Of a stretch of DNA of 64,000 bases, positions 1 through 9,054 are shown piece by piece. The stretch lies in contig AP018181.1 of NCBI GenBank assembly GCA_002368155.1, positions 248,001 to 312,000 of the forward strand. Direction: 5' to 3'. This stretch comes from Nostoc carneum NIES-2107. GTDB taxonomy: Bacteria; Cyanobacteriota; Cyanobacteriia; Cyanobacteriales; Nostocaceae. The translations under genes and the position numbers were made by a program. A model generated the notes under the pieces. That model worked only from the letters and a program-made list of their open reading frames with translations, did no database searches and was not told the origin of the DNA. Each line of letters begins with the position of its first letter. Position 1 is the first letter of the stretch.

Positions 1-416
1 AAGAGCGTTTCATACACCAGACTATGCATGATATTACGCGCTACCTTGGGGTTAATCAGATTTTGCTCTAGCAGTACCCAAAGATAGCTATATTCTTTTA
101 TATTCAGTGGATCTATGGAGGCTAGCTGGATTTCGTTGAGCGGAGTCTCCACACGGTAATGTCTTAAGTAATCGTTAATCCTCGATGAAGTACCATCTCC
201 TTCTTGGCAATAGAGAATCTGGCCATTTAAGAAAAAGACGAACCAGTACTGTTGTGGTTGGTAGCAAAAGGAATGGTGATGTTTGTTCACCTCTTCGCTA
301 ATTTGGCTGCTATTGCGAAAGTTATGAGTTTTCACCAACAGTTGGCCAGTTCGCTGGCCCAACTCAATCAATTGCAGGATACTACGAAGATCTATTTCAT
401 TTAAATTTCCCTGCAT
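1..416 (-). CDS. PATAN-domain protein, N-terminal part (response-regulator-like), truncated by window edge
   Basis: The reverse strand reads open from an ATG at 416 to the window edge, giving 138 codons beginning MQGNLNEIDLRSILQLIEL followed by GQRTGQLLVK. This opening is typical of the PATAN (PatA N-terminus, DUF4388-like) domain, which in cyanobacteria precedes one or more receiver domains in PatA, PixG and PixE. Family knowledge: such proteins regulate heterocyst pattern (PatA) or type IV pilus phototaxis by binding pilus motor components. A good AAGGAG lies about 13 nt upstream of the start. The gene is divergent from hmpF, which makes a motility role attractive, but the receiver part lies outside the window and cannot be seen. 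Domain call fairly sure, exact orthologue unknown. Confidence 0.72.
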   Translation of the reverse strand, partial: MQGNLNEIDLRSILQLIELGQRTGQLLVKTHNFRNSSQISEEVNKHHHSFCYQPQQYWFVFFLNGQILYCQEGDGTSSRINDYLRHYRVETPLNEIQLASIDPLNIKEYSYLWVLLEQNLINPKVARNIMHSLVYETL

Positions 417-975
417 TTAGCTCAAAGGTGCTCCTTGCGATCCTGTTGATATTGTTTAATTAATTTTGCCCAGTAATTTTTCGATGTTTTAACTAGCACT
501 ACCGATCTGCACTAAATTGATAATTTCCGCCTAATGTGAATTTGGTGTAAATTGTTCCATAAGGGTTTCTAGCCTAGCCCAAAATTACACTTTTGTGAGG
601 ATCTACGAAATTACAAGGGTTTTCCGGCTGGATTTACATTTTGTATAATTTGTTATATACAAATAAAATTACTGCCTATACAAACATCTCTAGTAATAGA
701 ATACGTTCAGCAATATTCCTTAATTTTTTGTAATAAACTTTGATGAAGCTAGTAATCACACGGTAGCCATCATTATTACCATCAGCACACAATATAAAGG
801 CGCGATCCAGAGTAAGCGCATCTAGATTTATATATATCAAGGCGTGATATCTCGTGTCTATAAATAGTTTTGCCAGTTTTATTTTTCCTAAATGCGGTTA
901 AATCAAACAGGCTAACAGAATTATCTATGGTATAAACCAAATCACGGACATCAAGTACACAAAAGGACTAACGGT
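417..975. other. Divergent intergenic region between PATAN gene and hmpF
   Basis: About 560 bases, AT-rich, with no ORF of note and no tandem repeats. It must hold the promoters of both divergent genes. I could not assign a specific promoter box. The hmpF ribosome binding site (AAAAGGA, 961-967) is at its right end. Confidence 0.5.
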
Positions 976-2733
976 GTGCTGTATTTAGCAGAAGTACAAA
1001 AGCAAAAAGGCGGCTTACTTAGTGGTAGTTCCAAAACCGAATTGAAACTGCTGGCTTGTCAGCGAACCGACCAGATTTGGAGTACTGTGTCGGAAGAAGT
1101 GATTGCGGCAGAGGAAGCAAGCAAATTAAATGATGGTGCATTAGTACTAGTAGAAGTGAATCCCAACCGTCAAGTGCAACGGATTCAAGAAGCTGGAAGA
1201 CCACTTGTTAATATATTGCAGAATTTTTCTCGGCAGTTAGAAAAATTTAAGCTCAAGGAAGACGAAATTGATCAGTGGAAACAATCACTGACATTTCAGG
1301 CGCAAGAATTGAATCGCCGTGAATTGGACATGGAAGTCCGCATGGAGCAGTTGCAACAAATGGAGGATGAATTTCAACGACTGGAGGCGCAAAAGCAGGA
1401 ATTTGAAGCCTCTCGTCAAGAAATTGAAAAGTTGCAACAACAAATCGAACGAGATCGCACAGAATTAGCTGGTGCTTGGGAGCATTTGCGAGGTGAGCAG
1501 CGTCGTCTGGAAGAATTTCAAGCAGATGCCACACAGAGTAAGGGTTTAGATGAGGAGCAAAGTCGAGTATTAAGTGAATTACTTGATCGCTTGTCTAGTC
1601 GTGTGGCTCCGACCGAGACAGTAAGGGAACACCTGAATTTTGCTTTTGAATTAGTCGAAAAGCAGCAAGCGACTCTCAATGAACACTGGCAAAACCTAGA
1701 GCAGCAAAAAACTGTAGCGACTCAACAGCAACAAGAAGTAGATAGCCTAGCCCAAACCTTCAGCGATCGCCAAAATGCTTGGCAAGAAGCAGAAAATTCG
1801 CTACAGCAACAAACAGCAGAATTAAAAGTCAACAATGCGATTCTCTTAAGCAAGCAAGAATACGCGCAAATTTTGAAAGCACAATTGCAAAGCCAAGAAA
1901 ATTTATATCAGCAGATTCAGTCTTTGGCTGCAAACTCCAGTGACATGATTCTTTGCGAAGTAGATGTCAAAGCTTTAGAGAATATGCCTATAGATGAACT
2001 GCAAAGATTAGTGCAAGATTTGCAGGAGAAATTTGATATCGATTCTAGCTTTGTCCACGATCAGGAACAAGAACTGGAATATAAAGAAAAAGCTATAGAA
2101 GATTTGCAAAATAAGATTCACCAGGCATCCGATCAAGACGTAATCAACTTGGAAATGGAACTAGCAGATGAAAAAGACCTTTACCAAATGCTCAATGAAA
2201 GTTTGGTAGGGCAACGTCGTAATTTGCTACAACGCCAGAATTTACTCAAGCAACACAAAACTGTACTCTTACAGAAGCAAGGACAGACAGTTGTTAATGA
2301 ACCAGAAGCAGCCAAAATTGATTTAGGGCCAATTCTATTGCAAACTGAAAACCTGCGACAAATACAATCTCAAGATTTGCAAAAATTGGAACGTGAGATT
2401 GAGCAGATGCATTCTGGTATTGAGCTAGCCCAAGGAATGATTGATAATCACAGCCATGACTTGGAACAGCAGCAGCAAGAATTGAAAGCAATGGAGGAAA
2501 ACTTACTAAAATTGAGAACTGCAACTAGTGAATGTTGGGGTAAGGTTAATCTTTACCAAGAAGCACTACAACCAATTCAGGATAGTCTTGACGGTTTACG
2601 ACAGAAGTTGCAAGCAATGGTGGAAGCTTTGGCCCAAATTCAAGAAACAGGTGATTATCAACTGCAAGCTATTGCTCAAATGCGCCATACTCTTCTGGAT
2701 TTACTATCTCAGCCAGAATTACTCGCATCCTGA
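976..2733 (+). CDS. hmpF: Pilus motility/taxis protein HmpF
   Basis: A 585-aa protein with a globular N-terminus of about 75 residues (MLYLAEVQKQKGGLLSGSS start) followed by almost continuous heptad coiled coil rich in Q, E, L and K to the C-terminus. Length, opening and coiled-coil architecture match HmpF. In Nostoc punctiforme and Synechococcus HmpF sits at the cell poles and is needed for surface pilin accumulation and gliding or phototaxis of hormogonia. The start is GTG at 976, supported by AAAAGGA nine bases upstream and by the conserved N-terminus. The gene is monocistronic, ending in a hairpin terminator at 2763-2794. The divergent PATAN gene fits a common role in pilus-driven taxis. 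Confidence 0.85.
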   Translation: MLYLAEVQKQKGGLLSGSSKTELKLLACQRTDQIWSTVSEEVIAAEEASKLNDGALVLVEVNPNRQVQRIQEAGRPLVNILQNFSRQLEKFKLKEDEIDQWKQSLTFQAQELNRRELDMEVRMEQLQQMEDEFQRLEAQKQEFEASRQEIEKLQQQIERDRTELAGAWEHLRGEQRRLEEFQADATQSKGLDEEQSRVLSELLDRLSSRVAPTETVREHLNFAFELVEKQQATLNEHWQNLEQQKTVATQQQQEVDSLAQTFSDRQNAWQEAENSLQQQTAELKVNNAILLSKQEYAQILKAQLQSQENLYQQIQSLAANSSDMILCEVDVKALENMPIDELQRLVQDLQEKFDIDSSFVHDQEQELEYKEKAIEDLQNKIHQASDQDVINLEMELADEKDLYQMLNESLVGQRRNLLQRQNLLKQHKTVLLQKQGQTVVNEPEAAKIDLGPILLQTENLRQIQSQDLQKLEREIEQMHSGIELAQGMIDNHSHDLEQQQQELKAMEENLLKLRTATSECWGKVNLYQEALQPIQDSLDGLRQKLQAMVEALAQIQETGDYQLQAIAQMRHTLLDLLSQPELLAS

Positions 2734-2762
2734 AAAGGATAAAGTATGAATTATCAAGGATA

Positions 2763-2794
2763 AAAAACTCCATGCCCTTGTGGTTGGAGTTTTT
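2763..2794 (+). terminator. Rho-independent terminator of hmpF
   Basis: A perfect 10-bp stem (AAAAACTCCA / TGGAGTTTTT) with a 12-nt loop lies 30 bp after the hmpF stop. The A/T arms give a U-tract on either strand, so it may also stop tilS transcription coming from the other side. Confidence 0.75.
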
Positions 2795-2823
2795 GAGCAT
2801 ATGAGAGGAGTTATATTCAGCCT

Positions 2824-3810
2824 TCATTGTTTGTTGATATCTATCCAATCACCTGCGACTTGAGCGATCGCACCTCCGGGAAATGGATCGGTTTGGGAAC
2901 GATTGGGTGCTGTAATTAAAGCAGTTAATTTTTCGATGTGTTCAAAACTGGGAGCATCAGGAAGTATTTGCTGTAAGACTTGACGCATGACTCGACGCTG
3001 CAACGCCACTGGTGCTGTCTGCAATACGCGACGATTGAGCCGTAGAGGAAAATTATCTGGATTTTCTCCTGTTAGCGCTTCAGCTTTCAACTTTTGGGCG
3101 GCTGTCTCTAAATATTCCACTTCTGCTTGCAATAGTTCCGCAGTTTGAGCTAAAGCTGATTCGACTTTGGGATTGAAGTGCGCTTGTAAATAAGGTAGCA
3201 ACTCATTGCGGATGCGATTGCGAGTGTATTTTAAATCTTGATTTGTGGAATCTTCCCAAACTGGGAGATGGGAATCATCACAAAATTGTTTGGTTTGTGT
3301 ACGAGTAATTTCTAAGAGTGGGCGTACTAAGGTAATGTCTAGTGTTAGCGGACGTTGCCAAGTTAGAGCTTGTAAACCATCTGCCCCCGTACCGCGCATT
3401 AAATTATAGAGAAGAGTTTCTGCGCGATCGCTAGCTGTGTGTCCTGTGACAATATAGTGGTAATTATGCTCCTGGGCGATCGCACTTAAAGCCTGATATC
3501 GCCAATCGCGAGCAGCAGCTTCACTAGTTAAAGGCTCTTTTGCCGTTTCTAAATAAAATAATGTTTCCCAGCTTTTTGCTAGCTCTTCTACATGAAGGGC
3601 ATTAGCTTGGGAGTCTTCACGCCAGCGATGATCGCAGTGAGCAATACCTAAATGCCATCCCCATTTTGGTTGTAAATCTAATAGTAATTTTATTAAGCAT
3701 AAAGAATCTTGCCCGCCGGAAACTGCGATTAATAGGCGTTGATTGCGCTCAAATAGATGGCGCATTCGGATAGTTCGATGAATTTTTGCATGAAGAGGAG
3801 TCCATACCAT
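2824..3810 (-). CDS. tilS: tRNA(Ile)-lysidine synthetase TilS
   Basis: This 328-aa protein carries the PP-loop ATP pyrophosphatase signature SGGQDSL at residues 31-37 and the downstream HCDHRWREDS and GHTASDRAET motifs typical of TilS. Known role: ATP-dependent attachment of lysine to C34 of the CAU-anticodon tRNA-Ile, giving lysidine, which changes decoding from AUG to AUA and is essential. The catalytic domain covers about residues 20-210. The substrate-binding C-terminus is short, as in other cyanobacterial forms. The ATG at 3810 leaves about 20 residues before the PP-loop, normal for the family. No operon partner: the next gene on this strand ends at 3947 with its own terminator between. 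Confidence 0.95.
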   Translation of the reverse strand: MVWTPLHAKIHRTIRMRHLFERNQRLLIAVSGGQDSLCLIKLLLDLQPKWGWHLGIAHCDHRWREDSQANALHVEELAKSWETLFYLETAKEPLTSEAAARDWRYQALSAIAQEHNYHYIVTGHTASDRAETLLYNLMRGTGADGLQALTWQRPLTLDITLVRPLLEITRTQTKQFCDDSHLPVWEDSTNQDLKYTRNRIRNELLPYLQAHFNPKVESALAQTAELLQAEVEYLETAAQKLKAEALTGENPDNFPLRLNRRVLQTAPVALQRRVMRQVLQQILPDAPSFEHIEKLTALITAPNRSQTDPFPGGAIAQVAGDWIDINKQ

Positions 3811-3892
3811 TGTGAATTTTGCACTTCCAATGAACCCAGGACATTATATATTTTATCTACATCATTCTGAGGTTCCCTAACTAACCAAAACC

Positions 3893-3925
3893 AAAAGCTG
3901 CGCCAAATATATTGGCGCAGCTTTT
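3893..3925 (-). terminator. Strong hairpin terminator downstream of the small membrane gene
   Basis: A perfect 14-bp stem (AAAAGCTGCGCCAA / TTGGCGCAGCTTTT) with a 5-nt ATATA loop, ending in a T-run on the reverse strand, lies 22 bp after the stop of the 102-aa gene and upstream of tilS. Confidence 0.8.
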
Positions 3926-3946
3926 AATTTAATATTTATTAAAAAT

Positions 3947-4255
3947 CTAAAAAGTCGGGCTATGTTGCTCGTCCCAACATTTATTGTCATGCCAACTCCT
4001 ATCAGTATATTGGCATTCTGAGGGATTATCAATCCAAGGAATAGATGTCTCGTGTGCTGAGGTGTTTTGGGAGGTAAACAATGATGAAACTGAAGAGGAT
4101 GTGGATGAAGAGGACAAGAAACGGAAAGTTGCAAAACTACAAATTGGCAGAATTATAAGACCTGCTACACAAAGTAGAGTGTTGTTTAAAGTCCAAGTCT
4201 TTTTGCCACTTTTTAGCTGAATAACTTTTTTTGCTTGTTTGGAATTAAATAACAC
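3947..4255 (-). CDS. Small single-pass membrane protein, unknown function
   Basis: A 102-aa protein with a basic N-terminus (residues 1-25), one membrane segment (about 27-47, NNTLLCVAGLIILPICSF), a Ser/Thr linker and a short Cys-containing tail ending NKCWDEQHSPTF. The tail holds two cysteines 14 residues apart (C81 and C94) and aromatic residues, so it looks like a small conserved domain. The start is GTG at 4255, supported by GAAGGA about nine bases upstream. A strong terminator follows, arguing that this is a real gene rather than chance. The overlapping 85-aa frame in the same stretch lacks these features. I do not recognise a function. I have an impression of similar tails in small cyanobacterial proteins but cannot verify it. 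Confidence 0.6.
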   Translation of the reverse strand: MLFNSKQAKKVIQLKSGKKTWTLNNTLLCVAGLIILPICSFATFRFLSSSSTSSSVSSLFTSQNTSAHETSIPWIDNPSECQYTDRSWHDNKCWDEQHSPTF

Positions 4256-4932
4256 AATCTCAATCCTTCAAATATAAACTTGCTGGTATATATCTAATTG
4301 CCTTTCAAGTTCATTCTATAGACGGATGTTGAAATTAACCATGAGGATATTACGGTTTTTAGCTTTTTAGGTTGTAGATAGTTAGTAAGATTAACTAAAA
4401 GATATCCCCGGCAAAATTAAGTTTTTCTGCCTAAAATATTTAAAGATTTTATATATATTTGATAAACAATTTATCTATTGGTTATTGATTAACAGGCTTC
4501 AAAATTTGTTGAGATTAGATGATTAGTACAGGCTTTCCGCCTTGACAATAGAGGGATTTGATGAAATGGGTGAGCAATGATGAGCCAGATTTAGATGTAA
4601 ATTTCAATCAAATCTAAATACTAAAAATATCCGTTCAATAGCTAATTATTTGTGAAATAGCAATGTTTTAAATTAAATTTTCGACAGGTTGCTGACATCT
4701 CACTTCAGTGAAAATTACTAAGGCATTTTTACTGATATTGGGTGGATAACTTGGTTATGATATTTAGGATCTCAATAATTCAACCACCGCAGAGACACTG
4801 AGGTCACAGAGGAAAAGAGGAAATAGGGCTTTTAGGTGTAAACAAAGCATTGTTTCAGGCTGGGCCAAGTTTCACTAAAAAAACCTCCCACGGGGGGAGG
4901 CTCATACAGGAAAGCGGAGACAATTTGTCAAA
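4256..4932. other. AT-rich intergenic region
   Basis: About 680 bases without a convincing gene. At about 4781-4815 lies a fragment of the common Nostocales dispersed repeat (ACCACCGCAGAGACACTGAGG...). The right end holds the terminator of the large membrane-protein gene. Nothing else is recognisable. Confidence 0.5.
4877..4900 (-). terminator. Rho-independent terminator of the 1039-aa gene
   Basis: On the reverse strand GC-rich arms CCTCCC / GGGAGG with a short loop are followed by seven T residues, 33 bp after the stop codon at 4933. Confidence 0.8.
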
Positions 4933-7900
4933 CTACAGCCGAACGACAGCGATCGCTCCTCCTAATGCGGAGAAAATAGCAGAGACAACTGCTGTCGCAA
5001 ATAACCACCAAGCTGCTGTAGCGGCGGCTTTGCGGGTTTCTTCGGCTTGGCGCTGTGCTTGATGCTTGACTTGTTCGAGGCGGCGTTGGGCTTCTTGCTG
5101 TAAGCGTTCTGCTCGTTGTAAAACTGTGTTGCGCGCCCCTTCTATTTGGTCGATAATCCGGTTGGCATCTTCTTCGGAAATATCTTCACGGGAACTGATC
5201 AGTGCGACTAGGGTATCGCGGTTAAAGGAAGATAGGCGATCGCGTAAAGCGTCAAATCCGGCTTGCGGATCGTCAAATAATTGGCGCACATCACGCTTAA
5301 TATTATCGTAGTTGAGTTCGGGGCGTTCCAAGGAGTTGAGGTAGTTGCGGATGCGGGCAAATACGCCATCAATCACATCTTGGATACGGCGTTGAATACC
5401 CCGTACTTGTTCTACAAATTGTTCCTGCACGGAGACGATATTATCTGCAATTTTCGCTGCTTCTTCATCGGAAATATCTTCGCGGATTTTCAGCAGGGCG
5501 ATAATTGTGGAACGGTCAAAATGCGCCAGGCGATCGCTAAAGCTTTCAATCCCCACTCGTGGATCGTGCAGTAACAGTTGTAAGTCGCGCTTGATACCTT
5601 CGGGGTTGAGTTCTTCTTTGCCAGTCTGCCGTAAATACTCTTCTAAATAAGCTTGGAATGTTTCTACTCTTTGCTGGGTTCTGCTAGCCAGGCGACGCGG
5701 CGCACGCACAAAATTGCGAATCGAATGTTGTACGGAATCAATGACTTCATTTACTTGCTGTTCGCTCAAGTCTTGACGCTGACTAAGTAATTTAACTAGG
5801 GTGTCTCTATCTACCTGAGACAAGCGGCGGCGGAGTGCGAAGGCTCCTTCTTTGGGGTTTTCAAACAGTCGATTTAAATCGCGTTGAATACCTTCGGGAT
5901 TGAGTTCGCTTTTGCCTGTATTACGCAAGTAATCAGCGATGGTTGTGCTAACAGAGTCATATTGCTCTTTGGCTTTATCTGCTACCGCTTGGGGTGCGTG
6001 GCGGATACTATGCCATGAATGTTCGACAGTATCAATGATTTGATTTGCTTGGTCTTGGCTAATATCTTGGCGCTGACTCAACAGTTGTACTAGGGTATCG
6101 CGGTCAAAACGAGATAAACGTGCCTGAATTGCAGCCACACCCGCTTGCGGATCTTCCAGCAATCTTTTGAGATCGGCTCGAATTGCATCGGGGTTGAGTT
6201 CGCCTTTGCCGGTATTACGCAGATATGATTCTAAGTTTAGCCACAGGGTTTCTGCCTGGAATTTTGCTTGATCTGCCAAATTTTTAGATTCGATTAACAC
6301 GCGATCGCGTTGTTTTTCTAAATCCTCGAGAATTGCGTCTAGTTCATATGGTTGAATGTCGTTGCGTTGATACAGGATTTGCTGCATTTGTTGGCGATCA
6401 ATCGCCGCTAACCGCCGTGAGAGGGTTTCATAATCGGCATCTGGATCGGATAACAGGGGTCTAAAATCTCGTTCAATACCTTCAGAAGTTAAATCAGACT
6501 TACTAGTAACGAGGAGGTAGCTGGATACTCGACGCTGCAAGTCTTCTACTATCTCTCTTTCTTCTGCAGCCGTTACAGTCACCAATACTTCTCGGCGGAC
6601 AGTTTCTAGTTGATCTGCAATCCGCTGTATTTGTCCTTGGGTAAGTAGTCCCCGCTGTTGCAAGATGTTGACAAAATCATTGCGGGATAGGCGCTCTAAT
6701 TCTCGCCGTACTACTCCTGGATCTGCTGCTGCATCGTAGATGACATCGCGGAATTCTTGGGCAATTCTTTCGCGGCTGAGTTGCCAAGCAAAGGTATTGG
6801 CAAGGTAATTTTCGACATCAGCTCGAATTGGGCTATAAGGTTGAGAAGCTGCGGGTAAACCTAACTTATCCGCTTGTTCGCTAATTTTGTCTTTAGCAGT
6901 GGATAAGGATTGCCAAATTTTTTCTACATCTAAATCTGATAAATCTGTTCTGCCTAAAACAATACCCGTCAAAGCCGAAAGTCCTTGCTGGAGTGTACTC
7001 TGGATTGGCCCTGGGGTGGCTTTTTGGTCAGCTTCTTTAGATTCACGAGTTTCTGCAATTAATCTTTCTAATTTGGCATTGAGTTCATCTGTTTTGCTTT
7101 GTCCTGGTGGTAAGGATTTTAGATAATCGACTAATTCCCCGAGGCGGTCTTGGGCTGGTGCTTGCTGACTAACTACCTGCTGCCAAATTTTATATAATGT
7201 GTCAGCGATGCGTTTCACATCGCGTTTAGATAAGTCTGTGCGACTGCTGACTAAATCAATAAACTTTTGACGGTCGATGTTGCGGAGATCCGGACTACCT
7301 GCGATCGCTTGGAATTGGGGGTCTTTGAGTAAGTTTTCAAACTCGCTGCGGATTTTGCCTAGATCCAACTCTGGCGGACGCAACCTGTCTAGGTAATCCT
7401 CTACATTTTCTCGAATGCTTGTGGGGTCAATTCCGCTTCCTAGTTCGCGGCGCATGGCGGCGGCGGCGGCTTCGGCTGTGGCTACAACTTGGTTATTTAC
7501 AGCTTTTGCACCTAGTGCAGCTGTCGCTGTCCCCATAATTGCTTGAAAGCCAGAGGTGGCTGTGTTGACTACTGAACCAATTAAGGAACCGACGGTGGTA
7601 GAACTCACCCACATCAGTAATAAGAAGTAAGCACCCCAAATTACTAACCCCAGAATTGCGCCCAGGGTTGGATCTAAAACCAGGAGACTGAGTTTAACTG
7701 CTAAGTAACTAGCAATTAAAAGGGCCACTGTCACTGTGACTAAAGTCCAAATCCCTACAGCGGTACCAATTTTGCGAATTGTGCCGCCAAAACTTCCTGC
7801 TTCATTATCGGAATCTGAGTCAGATGAATGTCCCAGGTAGGAAATCCCAGCAGCTAGGGAGAGGTTTGTTAATACTAGTTGAAAAGCAAAGGCTAGAATT

Positions 7901-8052
7901 ACGCCGGAAATTAAGGCAATAAAAAAGCGCGGCCCAGAAGTGAGAACCGATGCTTGTGCTGGTGAAATGTCTGAAGTGGGGTTGACTGGAATCTGTGCCA
8001 ACCTAAAAAGCGACTGGTAGAGTCCCAGGATAATTTCTGTACTTTGAAACAT
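4933..8052 (-). CDS. Large repeat-containing membrane protein, unknown function
   Basis: The N-terminal ~180 residues hold four or so hydrophobic segments (about 42-70, 95-120, 130-152 and 155-180). A long, highly charged helical region follows, and a final hydrophobic segment lies near 1010-1035 (AAWWLFATAVVSAIFSALGG). The charged region is made of about eight degenerate repeats of about 90-110 residues. Each opens with a YL-rNTGK-ELNPeGIkrDL-type segment and ends with a FDRDTLVqLLSQR-DISedqAnqIID-type segment, the last four being the best conserved. The start is ATG at 8052 with AAAGGAAA seven bases upstream. I know no function. It looks like a membrane-anchored scaffold or spring-like helical array. 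Monocistronic with its own terminator. Confidence 0.8.
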   Translation of the reverse strand: MFQSTEIILGLYQSLFRLAQIPVNPTSDISPAQASVLTSGPRFFIALISGVILAFAFQLVLTNLSLAAGISYLGHSSDSDSDNEAGSFGGTIRKIGTAVGIWTLVTVTVALLIASYLAVKLSLLVLDPTLGAILGLVIWGAYFLLLMWVSSTTVGSLIGSVVNTATSGFQAIMGTATAALGAKAVNNQVVATAEAAAAAMRRELGSGIDPTSIRENVEDYLDRLRPPELDLGKIRSEFENLLKDPQFQAIAGSPDLRNIDRQKFIDLVSSRTDLSKRDVKRIADTLYKIWQQVVSQQAPAQDRLGELVDYLKSLPPGQSKTDELNAKLERLIAETRESKEADQKATPGPIQSTLQQGLSALTGIVLGRTDLSDLDVEKIWQSLSTAKDKISEQADKLGLPAASQPYSPIRADVENYLANTFAWQLSRERIAQEFRDVIYDAAADPGVVRRELERLSRNDFVNILQQRGLLTQGQIQRIADQLETVRREVLVTVTAAEEREIVEDLQRRVSSYLLVTSKSDLTSEGIERDFRPLLSDPDADYETLSRRLAAIDRQQMQQILYQRNDIQPYELDAILEDLEKQRDRVLIESKNLADQAKFQAETLWLNLESYLRNTGKGELNPDAIRADLKRLLEDPQAGVAAIQARLSRFDRDTLVQLLSQRQDISQDQANQIIDTVEHSWHSIRHAPQAVADKAKEQYDSVSTTIADYLRNTGKSELNPEGIQRDLNRLFENPKEGAFALRRRLSQVDRDTLVKLLSQRQDLSEQQVNEVIDSVQHSIRNFVRAPRRLASRTQQRVETFQAYLEEYLRQTGKEELNPEGIKRDLQLLLHDPRVGIESFSDRLAHFDRSTIIALLKIREDISDEEAAKIADNIVSVQEQFVEQVRGIQRRIQDVIDGVFARIRNYLNSLERPELNYDNIKRDVRQLFDDPQAGFDALRDRLSSFNRDTLVALISSREDISEEDANRIIDQIEGARNTVLQRAERLQQEAQRRLEQVKHQAQRQAEETRKAAATAAWWLFATAVVSAIFSALGGAIAVVRL

Positions 8053-8582
8053 TGTATTTCCTTTCTCTAAGCTTAAATTTGGGGAAATTTAGAATTACGT
8101 TTGCAGAAACTCTGTATTTATGGTGATACCTAACTCTTGTAAGTCTCAGAATCGTGGAAATTGGGTATGAAGAGCATCTCTCCACAGTTTGAACAACATA
8201 TCTAGCGCTAGATAGAAATTTCCCTAGCCAAAGGGAAAATCTTCATTAGATAGGTGGCAAAATTCGGATTTCTTAGTTGTCAAGGTAGATAAATCGCGAT
8301 ATTCATGCATATTTTTTTATATGCATTGATTTTGTAGAGAATTTATTAATTGATGAGTAATATTTCTCAAGTAAATTCTCGCAATATAAAGTTGTTTATG
8401 TTGTCTGCGTTACATTTATTTACAAATAGTTTTTTATCACCATCTGCAGGTGGATATCTTAGTTGCGATCGCGTTTTAAGCTTCATCCATAAGAAGTGGC
8501 TATCCTTTGTACCCACAGACAGAAAGCAACTTGTTTGTAAATCGTTACATTTAAGGTACGAAACAAATTGTTAAGGCAAAAA
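8053..8582. other. Intergenic region upstream of the hli pair
   Basis: About 530 bases between divergent genes, holding the promoters of the large membrane-protein gene and of the hli pair. The only site I can assign is the HLR1 at 8409-8426. A single extra GTTACATTT half-site lies at about 8543-8551. A short open frame at 8350-8574 runs across the HLR1 and has no protein-like features. Confidence 0.5.
8409..8426 (+). promoter_or_regulatory. HLR1 element (RpaB binding site) upstream of hli genes
   Basis: GTTACATT-TA-TTTACAAA matches the HLR1 consensus (G/T)TTACA(T/A)(T/A)-NN-(G/T)TTACA(T/A)(T/A) at every position. Family knowledge: RpaB bound at HLR1 represses or activates high-light genes, hli genes being the classic targets. 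It lies 157 bp before the first hli start. Confidence 0.65.
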
Positions 8583-8786
8583 ATGGAAACTCGCTCTTCC
8601 ACTGATTTACCAACAATTACTAAAGAATATAACGGCATAGATCGCAATGCTTTTGTATTCGGCTGGACTCCACAAGCTGAACTCTGGAATGGTCGTTTAG
8701 CAGCGATTGGATTTTTAGCTTATTTACTTTGGGATTTAGCAGGTTATAGCGTTCTGCGCGACGTATTACACCTGATTGGATACTAA
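8583..8786 (+). CDS. High-light-inducible protein (Hli/Scp), first tandem copy
   Basis: A 67-aa one-helix protein of the CAB/ELIP/HLIP family. The chlorophyll-binding motif AELWNGRLAAIGF is at residues 33-45 and continues into one membrane helix (to about residue 60). Such proteins bind chlorophyll and carotenoid and protect photosystem II assembly intermediates in the thylakoid. The start is ATG at 8583 with TTAAGG six bases upstream. An in-frame upstream start would only add MLRQK and spoil the match with the second copy. It is about 80% identical to the next gene, 39 bp downstream, so this is a recent tandem duplication. The HLR1 site at 8409-8426 suggests light-stress control through RpaB. 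Confidence 0.92.
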   Translation: METRSSTDLPTITKEYNGIDRNAFVFGWTPQAELWNGRLAAIGFLAYLLWDLAGYSVLRDVLHLIGY

Positions 8787-8825
8787 AGATTAAATACAAA
8801 AAACCTGTAATTTGGGAGTAAAAAA

Positions 8826-9029
8826 ATGGAAACTCGTCCTTCTACTGATTTACCACCTGTTGCTACAGAATATAACGGTGTAGATCGCAATGCTTTTCTG
8901 TTCGGTTGGACACCACAAGCTGAATTGTGGAATGGTCGTTTAGCCGCTATTGGTTTCTTGGCTTATTTACTTTGGGATTTAGCTGGCTACAGCGTGCTAC
9001 GTGATGTATTACGCATTATTGGCTATTAA
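8826..9029 (+). CDS. High-light-inducible protein (Hli/Scp), second tandem copy
   Basis: A 67-aa paralogue of the preceding gene, with the same METRxSTDLP start and the same AELWNGRLAAIGF chlorophyll-binding helix. Most differences fall in the first 30 residues and the last ten (VLRIIGY against VLHLIGY). The 39-bp gap has no terminator, so the two are probably one transcript, which ends at the strong hairpin 9055-9091. The ribosome binding site (GGGAG about ten bases upstream) differs from that of copy one. Expected to sit in the thylakoid as a dimer binding chlorophyll, possibly with partners such as the PSII assembly factor Ycf39; that is family knowledge. Confidence 0.92.
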   Translation: METRPSTDLPPVATEYNGVDRNAFLFGWTPQAELWNGRLAAIGFLAYLLWDLAGYSVLRDVLRIIGY

Positions 9030-9054
9030 ATTATAGCTAATTAGCACAGACATT

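Noticed and set aside
3877-4134. 85-codon reverse frame overlapping the 102-aa membrane gene
   Set aside because: It would run through the terminator hairpin, while the 102-aa frame has a ribosome binding site and a proper membrane segment.
8350-8574. 74-codon forward frame upstream of the hli genes
   Set aside because: It covers the HLR1 site, has no ribosome binding site, no recognisable domain and low-complexity AT-rich codons. It is better read as the promoter region.
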